From assembly GCA_023402275.1 (NCBI GenBank), contig JAEXCH010000013.1, positions 1 to 59,502 on the forward strand: a DNA stretch of 59,502 nucleotides, read 5' to 3'. A model generated the notes under the pieces. The model was given only the letters and a program-made list of their open reading frames with translations. It ran no database searches and was not told the origin of the DNA. This document shows, in pieces, positions 18,485 to 27,662 of this stretch. The number at the start of each line of letters is the position of its first letter. The stretch's first letter is position 1. Both the position numbers and the translations under genes were made by a program. The stretch is from Methanobacteriota archaeon (lineage in GTDB: Archaea; Thermoplasmatota; Thermoplasmata; Methanomassiliicoccales; Methanomethylophilaceae).

Positions 18485-19507
18485 TCAGACAGAATGGAAT
18501 GACCTCCCGTATACGGTATAGTATCCGCCGATGACTATGTAGACACAGAGATTACCTTCGTTCGCTATGTCAATGGTTCCATTTACGGTACCTCTGGTCA
18601 CACTTCCTTCCTCAACTGATACGGACCTTGTGTGGCAGGACAGACCCGACGCTATTATCTGAGAGATATCATCAGATATGCTTCTGTTGTAATCCCCGCC
18701 GAAAATGCAGATCATACCTTCCCCGCGGGGGATCATCGATATGCTCGAGTATCCGTCCTGTTCGAATCCCAGGGACCTTGCGCCTTCTATTCCCGAGATA
18801 TCCAGTCCATAGAGGGTACGGTTCCATTTTATACCGAGTGCATTTGTCAATCCGTCCTTTTCTATGACGTTATAGGCTATGTCGTCCCCGGTAAGTTTCA
18901 TGCATTCCCTGCCGAACAGGAGTTCCTGATGATCGGCGACCTTCACGATCCCTGAATCAGAACGGTAGTACATCCCGGCCGGCGATGTCGCCCAATAGAG
19001 ACTCCCTCCCGCTTCTATCCACCTTAGAAGAAGATCGTCCGCTGATCCGGAATATACACTCTCAGGCAATGCATACGAGAATGTCAAAAGAGCCGCCGGA
19101 ACATTGTTCAGGATGTCACTTTTCAGTGCATCCAACAGACCTTTGTCATCGACAACCCTGACATCATCGAACCCTCGTACCTTGAGGGATTTGGTAACTT
19201 GATCCATAGCATATCCCTGATCCACTCCCGAGAATTGGATGTGCTCATTCACCAGATCATAATGATCCGAATAACCGGGATCGTTGTAAATGTAAAGGAT
19301 GCGTGGTGCAGTGAAGTTCCCGTTGTCCATTGCAACGACCGAATAGACATTGGAACCTGAGGATGTCACGGAATATTCGATGGGATCCTTTTCAAGATCC
19401 GCATCGGCATCAAAATCGTGGATATTCGGGCCGTAGGCCATCACTTCCCCTGCCAGAACCACAAGGCATAAGGCGACCGACAGAATGACCAGTTTATCCA
19501 CCTTCAT
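18485..19507 (-). CDS. Extracytoplasmic partner of the GT-C protein, copy 1
   Basis: 340 residues. The N-terminal ~24 residues are a signal peptide or anchor (VILSVALCLVVLAGEVMA); the rest is predicted outside. A central segment (LLLRWIEAGGSLYWATSPAG) looks like the Rossmann-type fold of ThuA/class I amidotransferase-like proteins, but no catalytic Cys-His pair is visible. It is a paralogue of 42331-43335 (LFG..., FGGD...IIxSGL). Directly upstream of the GT-C gene in the same direction. Function unknown; the recurring pairing suggests a subunit or acceptor-handling partner of the GT-C enzyme. Confidence 0.6.
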   Translation of the reverse strand: MKVDKLVILSVALCLVVLAGEVMAYGPNIHDFDADADLEKDPIEYSVTSSGSNVYSVVAMDNGNFTAPRILYIYNDPGYSDHYDLVNEHIQFSGVDQGYAMDQVTKSLKVRGFDDVRVVDDKGLLDALKSDILNNVPAALLTFSYALPESVYSGSADDLLLRWIEAGGSLYWATSPAGMYYRSDSGIVKVADHQELLFGRECMKLTGDDIAYNVIEKDGLTNALGIKWNRTLYGLDISGIEGARSLGFEQDGYSSISMIPRGEGMICIFGGDYNRSISDDISQIIASGLSCHTRSVSVEEGSVTRGTVNGTIDIANEGNLCVYIVIGGYYTVYGRSFHSV

Positions 19508-19687
19508 TGCGTCCCTCTCTTTGATTTAACTATTGGTCATGACGGATAAAAAGTGTTCGGTATCCATCATACCCCTGATAGTGGTGGTCCGTAATATGTA
19601 CTTCCATATTGTATACGAATTTAGGATTACCTGAAGCTATGGTTTTCGGGGTAAGGTATTATTTATTAGTTAGCATAACGGACGCCA

Positions 19688-20332
19688 ATGAATGAGACAA
19701 CCGCATTCAAGTTGACCTACTTGGCCGTGGTATTGGCAGGATCATCTCTCATAGTATCCATATCAACATTCGATTGGATGTGGGCGATAGTATCTGGAGC
19801 GTGTTTCCTGGCACTGTTGCTCCCTAGGATCATCACAAAGGAACAATGCACCTATCATTATGCGATCATGTGTCTGATAGTCATACCTTTCACATTGTAC
19901 CTGATACTGTCCATATCGAATTGGTTCCTCCATATCGAGATATACCGCTACCTTTCTTTGATGATACAACCTCTTGCCACACTGTCCACCGCATATCTTT
20001 TCCTGATCAATCTCGACGTCAATTCAGACATTGTACTTTCGAAAAGATGGCTTATGGTGTTCTCTGTGACCGCCGCATGCATGTTCTCGGTGCTGTATCT
20101 GTTCTTCCTCTTCGTCTATATGCAGGATCTGGGATTACCACTTTACAATGAGGACTTCTATGGAGAGAACCCTCTGGACAACACACCGTCCAACAAATAT
20201 CTCATGCTGCCGATGAACATGGCCGTCGTATTCTCATTCATATACGGCCTGATACTTGACCTTTCGATCAAAGGGATAGACAAAACCGAGATAACCAGAT
20301 ACTATTGCAAGGAGGCATCCAATGAAAGCTGA
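19688..20332 (+). CDS. Polytopic membrane protein, unknown
   Basis: 214 residues with about six hydrophobic spans (residues ~10-28, 33-48, 58-78, 86-107, 120-145, 175-192). No motif that I can assign. There is no ribosome site, but TATTTATTA at about 19658-19666 lies ~25 bases before the ATG, pointing to a leaderless transcript. The next gene overlaps it by 11 bases, so they form a two-gene operon. Confidence 0.6.
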   Translation: MNETTAFKLTYLAVVLAGSSLIVSISTFDWMWAIVSGACFLALLLPRIITKEQCTYHYAIMCLIVIPFTLYLILSISNWFLHIEIYRYLSLMIQPLATLSTAYLFLINLDVNSDIVLSKRWLMVFSVTAACMFSVLYLFFLFVYMQDLGLPLYNEDFYGENPLDNTPSNKYLMLPMNMAVVFSFIYGLILDLSIKGIDKTEITRYYCKEASNES

Positions 20333-20960
20333 TACCGCATCTGACCTTATCTGCATAGCGGCGGCATGCGTCCTAGGTATCATGACAGCTATGTCGATAA
20401 TGGAGTCCCAGCGTGCTACATATGAGATCAACACGGGGATCTTCTGTGCATTCATGTGTCTTGTGCCCATGATATTCAGAAGGGCTAAGATACTGACCCT
20501 TCCGTTGACATTCGTGGTCGTTATCGAGATAGCAATATTCCTTCATTCATACGGCGTCCTGCTGATGAGATATGATGATGTCGTTACATGGGATACCGTC
20601 ACACATCTGATATCATCGATAACCGTGGCACTCTGTATATTCTATGCTCTCATGGCGATCAATAACTTCGATCCTCGCCTGAACATAACAAGGAAATGGA
20701 TGCCTTTGTTCATATTCCTGATAACACTGACCTTCAGCGCATATTGGGAATCATTCGAATTCTTGGTCGATGAACTATGGGATACCAACATGCAGTACAG
20801 CCCATGGGATACCATAAGGGACCTTACCTGTGACATATTAGGTGCGACTATCGTATCGATCTACGCTTATCTCTATCTCGGCAGAAGGAGCCCGGAGGAA
20901 TTCATAGAGGGAATAAACATCCACCCATCCCTCAGAAAGCTCATGAAGAGCAGAGGATGA
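20322..20960 (+). CDS. DUF2238-like (YjdF-type) membrane protein
   Basis: 212 residues with about six membrane spans. Contains the polar motifs DTVTHLISS (near residue 90) and, later, WESFEFLVDELWDT followed by DTIRDLTCDILGA, which recall the DUF2238/COG3647 family of integral membrane proteins. The conserved Asp, His and Glu in the membrane hint at metal or proton handling, but the role is unknown. AGGAGG site 6 bases before ATG, inside the end of the preceding gene. Confidence 0.6.
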   Translation: MKADTASDLICIAAACVLGIMTAMSIMESQRATYEINTGIFCAFMCLVPMIFRRAKILTLPLTFVVVIEIAIFLHSYGVLLMRYDDVVTWDTVTHLISSITVALCIFYALMAINNFDPRLNITRKWMPLFIFLITLTFSAYWESFEFLVDELWDTNMQYSPWDTIRDLTCDILGATIVSIYAYLYLGRRSPEEFIEGINIHPSLRKLMKSRG

Positions 20961-21551
20961 TCAAACCCCTTCCTTTATCCCTTTCTTTCTTTTCCACAGC
21001 ATGGAAGCTATGAAACTTATACCGATCACTGCGAATATGAATATCAGAGTGTATGTCTGAGCATCTGGTCCTTGATAATAACTATAGAAGAAATCTATCA
21101 TCAGAGCTATCACGCCATACTTCAGTATGCATCCTATCACAATATAGATCATCGATTTCTTGATGTCCCAACCGGCTATCCTGATGAATGCACCACAAAA
21201 AGGTATCATCGGAGCCACCCTATTCAGAAGTAGAAGCCGTTCATTGCCTAATACCAAAAAGTCCAGATATTTGTTAACGATGCTCTCTATCCTCTTCGGT
21301 ATCCTGATGCGACCTACCGCATAATACAAGGCGAGTACTCCCAAGACCTCTGCGACCATGGCAACGGCAACGAGTTCCACACCGAACAACGGACTATCAT
21401 GATACGGCATGTATGCGATGACAAAGAAGAATTCGGGAAGAGCAGGGAATATCACTGCATCGATGAAGAATATCAGGAAAATGCAGAGCAGGAGCCCCCA
21501 TTCTCCGTTCGAACCGAACAGATCGTATATCCACTCACCGATGCTGGCCAT
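20961..21551 (-). CDS. DedA/VTT-family membrane protein
   Basis: 196 residues. Resembles the DedA/SNARE-associated (VTT) family: a re-entrant N-terminal hydrophobic region with FIDAVIFPALPEFFFVIA, a central VGRI segment and an NRVAPMIPFCGAFIRIAGW motif like the family's R-x-x-P-x-x-G. The family works in membrane lipid homeostasis and lipid flipping. GAGAGGA ribosome site. It lies beside cardiolipin synthase on the same strand, so a lipid role is reasonable. Confidence 0.68.
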   Translation of the reverse strand: MASIGEWIYDLFGSNGEWGLLLCIFLIFFIDAVIFPALPEFFFVIAYMPYHDSPLFGVELVAVAMVAEVLGVLALYYAVGRIRIPKRIESIVNKYLDFLVLGNERLLLLNRVAPMIPFCGAFIRIAGWDIKKSMIYIVIGCILKYGVIALMIDFFYSYYQGPDAQTYTLIFIFAVIGISFIASMLWKRKKGIKEGV

Positions 21552-21634
21552 TCAATTCCTCTCGTATCTTGACCTCAGGTCTCAACATGACATGAACTTG
21601 ATACTTGTTTAATAATGGTTGCATTGCCTGATCA

Positions 21635-23116
21635 TCAGGCCAGGGAGCTGAACAGTCTTGCGACGCTTATCTTGAAGTTCTCCCACCTGCCGAGTTTCCT
21701 GAATTCCTCCAGGGTGTATTCCTCACAATACTCCAGGTCTTCCAAGAACACATCCTCCATCTGTTTTGCTATCTTCTCGGAATAGATCAGAACATTGGTC
21801 TCAAAGTTCAGTGTCATACTTCTCTGATCCAGATTCGCCGATCCCACGGATGAATACACTCCATCGACGACTATCGATTTAGAGTGGACGAATCCTCTCT
21901 TATACTGGAATATCCTGACCCCGTGGTCCATCAACTCCCCTGCATTCAATATACTGACCCAGAACACGAAAAGATGGTCGGGTTTATCGGGCATTATTAT
22001 CCTTACATCCGTACCGGAACATGCAGCCGCTATCAAGGCCTTCTTGATGTTATCGCTTGGAACAAGATAAGGTGTGTGAATATAGAGCCTATTCTTAGCA
22101 GCGTATATCATGTTGAGATACTGCAGCTCTATCGGATTGCTCTTTGTATCTGGCCCTCCGGATATCAGCTGCATGACATCAAGCCCGTATTGGGTGCAAT
22201 CATCAGCAGGGAAATATTTCTTTAGGACCTCCTTCGAACCCGCATCGATCTTCTCCCCATATGCATACGCCCAATCCATGAAGAATCTCAGGTTCATCGG
22301 TACGACACCGGTGCCCTCCACCCTGACTCCACTGTCCCTCCAGAATCCCATCTCACCTTTTCCTTCGTATTCATCACCGATGTTGTATCCAGATACATAT
22401 CCGATAGTTCCGTCTATCACGGCGATCTTACGATGATTGCGGTTGTTCTTCTTAGGACTGAGCAGGACCGTTATCACTCTGTGGAAGAGTTTGAACTTCC
22501 CTCCGGCCTTCTTGAGTTCCTTTATGCGTTTCTTAGGTCCGCTGTTGAACCCGATGGCATCGACCATAAGTCTGACCTCCACTCCGGCCTTTGCCTTCTC
22601 GATCAGTATGTCCATGAACTCGTTCGACAATTTGTCGTTCCTTATGATGTAATATTCAGCGTTGATGAAGACCTTGGCATTTCGAAGGTCCTTGAACAAT
22701 GATTCGAAGAATTTGTCTCCCTCTGTGAACAGTTTTATGTCATTGTTAACGCTGTACAACGAACCGCTTGCGGCCGTGAGTGTCCTCAACAGCCTTATCT
22801 CCTCACTGTCGGCGCTGTCCGTCTCATTATCAAGGACGTCCACTGCATCCTGGACTATCTCCGCCATCTGTTCATCACTCAGGTTCTTGAGTGCGAAGTT
22901 CCTTTGTCTGTAGAAGGACATCCCAAAACACAGGTAGATGAAAAGTCCGATCGCAGGGAATAGGAGCATCACGGCCATCCACAGTGCTATCGATTTGGGA
23001 TCAGCACGTTCATAGAATATCAGTACCAACACCAATACCACGGAGAACAGCCAAAGTGCTACTATTATGTAACCAAGAATGGCCACGGCTGTGGGGTCCA
23101 GTATGCCCAATCCCAT
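21635..23116 (-). CDS. cls: Cardiolipin synthase-type phospholipase D enzyme
   Basis: 493 residues. Two N-terminal membrane spans (residues ~10-30 and 40-58) are followed by two PLD domains, each with its HKD motif: NHRKIAVIDG in the first half and VHSKSIVVDG in the second. In archaea such enzymes make glycerol-bridged dimeric phospholipids (archaeal cardiolipin analogues). Length and layout match bacterial Cls. Membrane-bound, active site on the inner side or in the interface by family analogy. Confidence 0.9.
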   Translation of the reverse strand: MGLGILDPTAVAILGYIIVALWLFSVVLVLVLIFYERADPKSIALWMAVMLLFPAIGLFIYLCFGMSFYRQRNFALKNLSDEQMAEIVQDAVDVLDNETDSADSEEIRLLRTLTAASGSLYSVNNDIKLFTEGDKFFESLFKDLRNAKVFINAEYYIIRNDKLSNEFMDILIEKAKAGVEVRLMVDAIGFNSGPKKRIKELKKAGGKFKLFHRVITVLLSPKKNNRNHRKIAVIDGTIGYVSGYNIGDEYEGKGEMGFWRDSGVRVEGTGVVPMNLRFFMDWAYAYGEKIDAGSKEVLKKYFPADDCTQYGLDVMQLISGGPDTKSNPIELQYLNMIYAAKNRLYIHTPYLVPSDNIKKALIAAACSGTDVRIIMPDKPDHLFVFWVSILNAGELMDHGVRIFQYKRGFVHSKSIVVDGVYSSVGSANLDQRSMTLNFETNVLIYSEKIAKQMEDVFLEDLEYCEEYTLEEFRKLGRWENFKISVARLFSSLA

Positions 23117-23224
23117 GATTCAGGGATGATTGTCTCCCCTATAAAACTATAGTCATATGGTATCTATGAAGGACATGGTTATCTACTCTGTCCGCCATTC
23201 AGGGTCCCAATAGGAAGAATTCAC

Positions 23225-24328
23225 TTGAAGATAGTTGACGTAAACCCTTTTTTCTATCCGTTCAGGGGCGGTATAGAGCACAGGATGCATGATACGAGCA
23301 GGTTATTCGCTGCCAAAGGGCATGATGTGACGGTATTGACCGGAAGACTTCCGGATACCGAGAAGGAGGAGATGACTCCCGAAGGCTACAGGATAGTCAG
23401 ACTTGACTCCAAATTCATAAACATATACAATCCGCCGTTCATAACATCCAAGGATGTTCTGGAGACGATACTTTCCCTTGATCCGGATATCGTCAACTAC
23501 AACTACAGATGGGCACCCAGCTACAACAATGATCTAAGGAAATATGACGGGAAGAAAGTGTTCACATACCACAACATGTGGGGGGAGGGTATAGGATTTC
23601 AAGCGAAGGCCTCCGAGATCAATGATAACAAATTCAAGAAATGCCTGGATACCTTCGACCATATAATTGCGGTCAGCGACTATGTCAGGAAGGATCTGGT
23701 CAGAAGGGGATACTCGCCCGAATATGTCACATCCATACCTACCGGCCTTTCAAAATATCCTGAAAGGGGAAAAGGCGACGGCGATTTCATATTATCTTTG
23801 GGAAGGCTCGTAAGGACCAAAGGCCTCGATTATCTGGTCGAAGCGATGAAGGATGTGAACTACAAGCTGATAATATGCGGAAAGGGGCCGGATGAGGAAC
23901 GCCTCAGGAAAAGGATCAAAGAACTCGGACTTGAGGACAGGATCGAGATGAAGGGCTGGGTGAGCGAGGAAGAGAAGGAATACCTGATGGGATCCTGCAG
24001 ATTCTTCGTCATGCCATCCTTGTTCGAATCATTGGGTCTTGCTGCGATAGAGTTGATGTCGTACGGGAGACCCATAATACATACTACGGTCAACGGCCTT
24101 CCAGATACAATAAAGGATGGCGGACTCTCAGTACCGCCGGAGGATGCTGCCTCATTGTCAAAGGCGATCAACACCTTGCTTGACGATCCCATCTATACTG
24201 AGGAACTAGGCAACAATGCATTGAAGCAGTCAAGGGCATACCAGTGGGATGGACTGATACCCAAGATAGAGAACGTATATCAGAAAGTGATGTCCGGAGA
24301 ATTTACCCGGCCGATCGATAAGGATTGA
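23225..24328 (+). CDS. Glycosyltransferase family 4
   Basis: 367 residues with the GT-B fold: N-terminal DVNPFFYPFRGGIEHRMHD acceptor half, linker, then ILSLGRLVRTKGLDYLVEAM and the nucleotide-sugar site ending in PSLFESLGLAAIELMSYGRP. Transfers a hexose or related sugar from a nucleotide donor, probably to a lipid-linked or surface glycan at the cytoplasmic face. The start is TTG, preceded by AGGAAG; no usable ATG exists upstream. Donor and acceptor are not readable from sequence. Confidence 0.85.
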   Translation: MKIVDVNPFFYPFRGGIEHRMHDTSRLFAAKGHDVTVLTGRLPDTEKEEMTPEGYRIVRLDSKFINIYNPPFITSKDVLETILSLDPDIVNYNYRWAPSYNNDLRKYDGKKVFTYHNMWGEGIGFQAKASEINDNKFKKCLDTFDHIIAVSDYVRKDLVRRGYSPEYVTSIPTGLSKYPERGKGDGDFILSLGRLVRTKGLDYLVEAMKDVNYKLIICGKGPDEERLRKRIKELGLEDRIEMKGWVSEEEKEYLMGSCRFFVMPSLFESLGLAAIELMSYGRPIIHTTVNGLPDTIKDGGLSVPPEDAASLSKAINTLLDDPIYTEELGNNALKQSRAYQWDGLIPKIENVYQKVMSGEFTRPIDKD

Positions 24329-24353
24329 CCTTTAAAATAAAATAAAAACAGGA

Positions 24354-24373
24354 GGATGCTCGCATCCATCCTT
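24354..24373. terminator. Convergent hairpin between GT4 and ilvE
   Basis: GGATG-CTCG-CATCC hairpin (24354-24367) followed by CCTTTT on the plus strand, with an A-rich stretch (24331-24349) on the other side that reads as a T-rich tail on the minus strand. Suits both convergent genes. Confidence 0.45.
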
Positions 24374-24388
24374 TTGAAATGTTTGACC

Positions 24389-25315
24389 TTAGTTGCAATG
24401 ATCGAGCCAGTTATCGTATTCCGGGACCTTTCCTGTGACTATGTCATGGAATCTGTCATGTATGGCCTTGGAGGCCTCTCCGATCTTCCCGTTGCCGATC
24501 CTCCTTCCGTCTATGCATGTGACGGGGACGACCTCTGCTGCGGTTCCGGTCATGAAGACCTCATCCGCAGTTATCAGCTGGGTCCTTGTAATCTGTGTCT
24601 CCACGACATCGTATCCCATATCGCGTGCGACCTGGATTATCGATCCTCTGGTTATTCCTTCGAGTATGCACTCCGAGACCTGAGGCGTGAGTATCCTGCC
24701 TCCCTTCATTATGAAGATGTTCTCGCCTGTGCATTCTGCGACATGACCGGTTGAGTTGAGCATAACGGCTTCATTGGCACCCTGACGGACTGCTTCCCTC
24801 TTAGCAAGACACGACGTGACGTATGCCCCGTTGACCTTCGCACCGGACGGTCCGCATAGATTATCGGGCCTGTGCCAGGAGGACGTTATGAGCTTTGCTC
24901 CCTCCGTGGATGCGCTGCCCAGATATGCTCCCATGTATATGCATGTGATCGAAAGACTGGCTGGTACATTGACCGGATTCAGACCGACCTCTTCGCCGCT
25001 GAGGAATACGCATGGTTTTACGTAATCGACCTTCTTGTTGGCATTGATCGTTTCCTTTACGGCATCAACTATCTCATCGACACCGTAGCTCTTACCGCCG
25101 AACTCAGGGTCTATTCCCATGACCTTGCATCCGTCAAGCAGTCTGACGATGTGGTCCCTCAATCTGAATACCGCAGGACCTTTAGGTGTCTGGTACACTC
25201 TGATCCCTTCGAACACACCTGTACCGTAGTTCAGGGCGTGGGTCAGAACATGGACCTTTGCCTCATCCCATTTGATAAGCTTACCGTCCAACCATATCTT
25301 CTCTGCCTTTTCCAT
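24389..25315 (-). CDS. ilvE: Branched-chain amino acid aminotransferase
   Basis: 308 residues, fold-type IV PLP enzyme. Interconverts valine, leucine and isoleucine with their 2-oxo acids using glutamate. Visible: GTGVFEGIRVY near 30-40, PLP lysine in the SSWHRPDNLCGPSGAKVNGAY region (K near residue 160), and EAVMLNSTGHVAECTGENIF. Upstream, 21 bases away, is an IlvN-like ACT protein, so this is a small branched-chain operon. Confidence 0.93.
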   Translation of the reverse strand: MEKAEKIWLDGKLIKWDEAKVHVLTHALNYGTGVFEGIRVYQTPKGPAVFRLRDHIVRLLDGCKVMGIDPEFGGKSYGVDEIVDAVKETINANKKVDYVKPCVFLSGEEVGLNPVNVPASLSITCIYMGAYLGSASTEGAKLITSSWHRPDNLCGPSGAKVNGAYVTSCLAKREAVRQGANEAVMLNSTGHVAECTGENIFIMKGGRILTPQVSECILEGITRGSIIQVARDMGYDVVETQITRTQLITADEVFMTGTAAEVVPVTCIDGRRIGNGKIGEASKAIHDRFHDIVTGKVPEYDNWLDHCN

Positions 25316-25336
25316 GTGATTTACCTTCCTAGGTCA

Positions 25337-25699
25337 TCAGAGCGCATTGAGTGCCATGACGTACTTCTCCGACTGGCTGCGCTCTATTATCTCCTCGACC
25401 TGTGCCGCTCCTCCGACCAGACCGACATTCCCGTTGGATGTTGAGATCAGAGCGTAAGCGGACTGTCCGTCCGAAGGTATCATCTCTGCGCCGTAAACAT
25501 CCTGCAGTTTCTCGAGTCTTCCCATGGCTGTCTCCGCTGCCTCCTTCCCTATTACTGAGAGGACCATTCTGGATTTTCCCGGGATCTCGCATTTCCCAAC
25601 TACTATCGTCTCAACATTTATCCTGTTGCGAGTGAACTCGCCCATGACTCTTTGCATAACGCCGAACTCATTTTTGACGATCAGAGATATTACGTGCAT
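25337..25699 (-). CDS. ACT-domain protein, short acetolactate synthase small-subunit-like
   Basis: About 120 residues. One ACT domain (HVISLIVKNEFGVMQRVMGEF, then GKSRMVLSVIG) like the valine-sensing half of IlvN, plus a short tail; usual IlvN is ~160 residues. No catalytic IlvB is next to it here. The GTG at 25708 is in frame, but GTGAT forms the ribosome site for the ATG at 25699. Most likely a regulatory subunit for acetolactate synthase encoded elsewhere; a stand-alone ACT sensor is the alternative. Confidence 0.7.
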   Translation of the reverse strand: MHVISLIVKNEFGVMQRVMGEFTRNRINVETIVVGKCEIPGKSRMVLSVIGKEAAETAMGRLEKLQDVYGAEMIPSDGQSAYALISTSNGNVGLVGGAAQVEEIIERSQSEKYVMALNAL

Positions 25700-25768
25700 G
25701 ATTATCACACCCGAACGTTGATTATTCTGCGCATATATGAAATAGTGGTTTCAGAATAACATTGATAG

Positions 25769-26506
25769 ATGGATCCAAATGGAAAGACCTGCACCATAAT
25801 ACTCCCTACGTACAACGAAGAGGAGAACATAGCAAAGATGGTGGTCATGCTGAGGGAGATGTATCCTGATTTCCATATCCTGATCATGGATGACAATTCC
25901 ACCGACAGGTCGAAGGAACTGGTGGATACCCTGAATTACGATAATGTCAGGTTTGTCGTAAGGGACCCCGAGGACAGAGGATTGACCGCAAGCACATGCG
26001 AGGGAATACGGATCGCACAGACCGATCTCTTCGTCAACATGGATTCGGATTTCCAACATCCTCTTGAATCCATCGGAAGGATCTATGATGAACTCAACAA
26101 AGGCTATGATCTCGTAATAGGGGTCAGAACCGATCGTAAAGCCCTTGGATTCAAGAGAAGCCTTGGTTCCTGGCTCTTTCATGTTCTTGCATCATCTGTC
26201 CTATTCGTTCACGGGAAGAAGAGATCAAAGGATATAATGAGCGGTCTTTTCGGGGGAGATGTATCGATATTCTCACAGGTCATCGAAGAGAATGGGGATA
26301 AGTTCGAGATGAGGGGATTCAAAGTACTTTTGGACCTCATGAGGTATGCACCATCCGACATAAACGTCGGAGAGGTAAGATACGATTTCGGAAAGAGACA
26401 GGGCGGAGAATCGAAGGTCAACCCCAAGATCGTCATGCTGACATTGAATCAATGCGGCATAATAGGGAGAGGGGTTGCCAGGATATACAAGGCACTTCTC
26501 AATTGA
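25769..26506 (+). CDS. Glycosyltransferase family 2, dolichyl-phosphate mannose synthase-like
   Basis: 245 residues. GT-A fold: TIILPTYNEEENI at the N-terminus, MDDNSTD near residue 45, and the metal-binding MDSDFQHP (DXD) near residue 90, all typical of DPM1-like enzymes that load a sugar onto polyprenyl phosphate. It lacks the C-terminal membrane spans of longer relatives. It would supply lipid-linked sugar to the GT-C enzymes of this region. Its 3' end overlaps the convergent gmhAB gene by 8 bases. Confidence 0.85.
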   Translation: MDPNGKTCTIILPTYNEEENIAKMVVMLREMYPDFHILIMDDNSTDRSKELVDTLNYDNVRFVVRDPEDRGLTASTCEGIRIAQTDLFVNMDSDFQHPLESIGRIYDELNKGYDLVIGVRTDRKALGFKRSLGSWLFHVLASSVLFVHGKKRSKDIMSGLFGGDVSIFSQVIEENGDKFEMRGFKVLLDLMRYAPSDINVGEVRYDFGKRQGGESKVNPKIVMLTLNQCGIIGRGVARIYKALLN

Positions 26507-27536
26507 TATCGTTAAGGATATCGTCCACAGCATCTACGAAGGATCTCTTCTCGCCGACCTTATATGTCTTAAGGCCCAGTCTTCTTCCGAATTCGATATC
26601 CTTGTCATTGTCCCCTATCATGAACGATGTTCTGGGATTGATATGGTGTTTTGATATTGCAGCTATTCCCATGTCTATCTCAGGCTTCCTGCAGGTGCAT
26701 CCTTCATCGGGATGGTGAGGACAATAGAATATATCGTCTATCCTTCCTCCTCCTGCTTCTATCTCCTTCATCATCTTGTCATGTATCGTTGATAGGATAT
26801 CATGATCCAACCTGCCTCTGGCTATTCCTGACTGATTGGTTATCACGATCACAAGATATCCTGCTTCATTCAGTCTTGATATTGCCTTGGGGACCCCGGG
26901 GAGTATCTGTAATTTATCCGGGTCGTTGCAATAAGGGACATCCTTGACCAGTGTGTCATCCCTGTCCACAAGCACCGCTTTGTTTCCGAACATCTCCCTT
27001 TCCACGATCCCGCATATCGTATGGCATGCGACAATGTAGCCCTCCTGTATCCTGGGGGTCTCCTTGGTAGGTATCACTATGCTTAGATCGACCATATCCT
27101 TGAGTACACCGCCGTCACCTGTGAAGGATATCGTGGATGCACCTGCCCTCTTTGCCGCCTCTATGCCGAGAAGTACATTCCTAGAATTGCCGGATGTGCT
27201 CAATCCCACTACCACATCCCCCTTCCTGCAGAATGCCTCTATCTGTCTCTGGAACACCATGTCGTATGAGTAATCATTACCTATGGCCGTGACTGGAGCT
27301 ATGTTCGAAAGGGACATGCCCGCCATTGCCGGCCTGTCGAAAAGGTATCTGCCTGAGAATTCCGCCGCTATGTGCTGGGCATCCGCGGACGATCCTCCGT
27401 TGCCCATGAATATCACCTGTCCTCCCCTGCTTACCGAATCGATGATCATATCGGCTGCCGCCCTGATCTTCGATTCATCGATCTGGGATATGGTCCTTGC
27501 ACTTCTTTTGAGTTCTGCGGTTATCAGATCATTCAT
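26499..27536 (-). CDS. gmhAB: Fused heptose-phosphate isomerase and heptose bisphosphate phosphatase (GmhA-GmhB)
   Basis: 345 residues. Residues 1-185 are a SIS domain of the GmhA type (GNGGSSADAQH 45-55; STSGNSRN 113-120), making D-glycero-D-manno-heptose-7-P from sedoheptulose-7-P. Residues 187-345 are a HAD phosphatase of the GmhB type: DRDDT (191-195) and the characteristic zinc loop C272-x-H274 ... C280-x-C282 followed by RKP. One protein thus carries steps 1 and 3 of nucleotide-heptose synthesis. An 8-base overlap with the hddA remnant marks the former operon joint; an insertion now separates it from hddA. A TATA-like stretch in the insert (about 27722-27733) may drive it. Confidence 0.88.
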   Translation of the reverse strand: MNDLITAELKRSARTISQIDESKIRAAADMIIDSVSRGGQVIFMGNGGSSADAQHIAAEFSGRYLFDRPAMAGMSLSNIAPVTAIGNDYSYDMVFQRQIEAFCRKGDVVVGLSTSGNSRNVLLGIEAAKRAGASTISFTGDGGVLKDMVDLSIVIPTKETPRIQEGYIVACHTICGIVEREMFGNKAVLVDRDDTLVKDVPYCNDPDKLQILPGVPKAISRLNEAGYLVIVITNQSGIARGRLDHDILSTIHDKMMKEIEAGGGRIDDIFYCPHHPDEGCTCRKPEIDMGIAAISKHHINPRTSFMIGDNDKDIEFGRRLGLKTYKVGEKRSFVDAVDDILNDIN

Positions 27537-27662
27537 TTCTGCTTCTCCATGAAGTGACCCCGTTGGGGTCGAACATGAAATCTGTTATCTCGGCACCTCT
27601 TTTCTTGAGTTCCTGTGCCACAGCAGATTTCTTATAATACTCACACACATAATACATAAACC
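27497..27662. repeat. Left direct repeat of the insertion (copy A)
   Basis: 166 bases that recur at 29936-30101 with an offset of 2,439. The first 86 bases (27497-27582) are identical; the remaining ~80 have about 11 mismatches. The copy covers the start of gmhAB and the last 42 codons of an hddA allele. Confidence 0.93.
27529..27662 (-). pseudogene. 3' remnant of an hddA-like GHMP kinase gene
   Basis: On the minus strand this encodes the last 42 residues of the kinase found intact at 29968-30981 (from MYYVCEYYKKSAVA to the same RSRNE end) with three substitutions (I to V, D to Y, V to I). The rest of the kinase gene is absent. An ATG at 27657 could start translation of the remnant, whose stop overlaps the gmhAB start by 8 bases, so coupling may be preserved. 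Confidence 0.85.
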
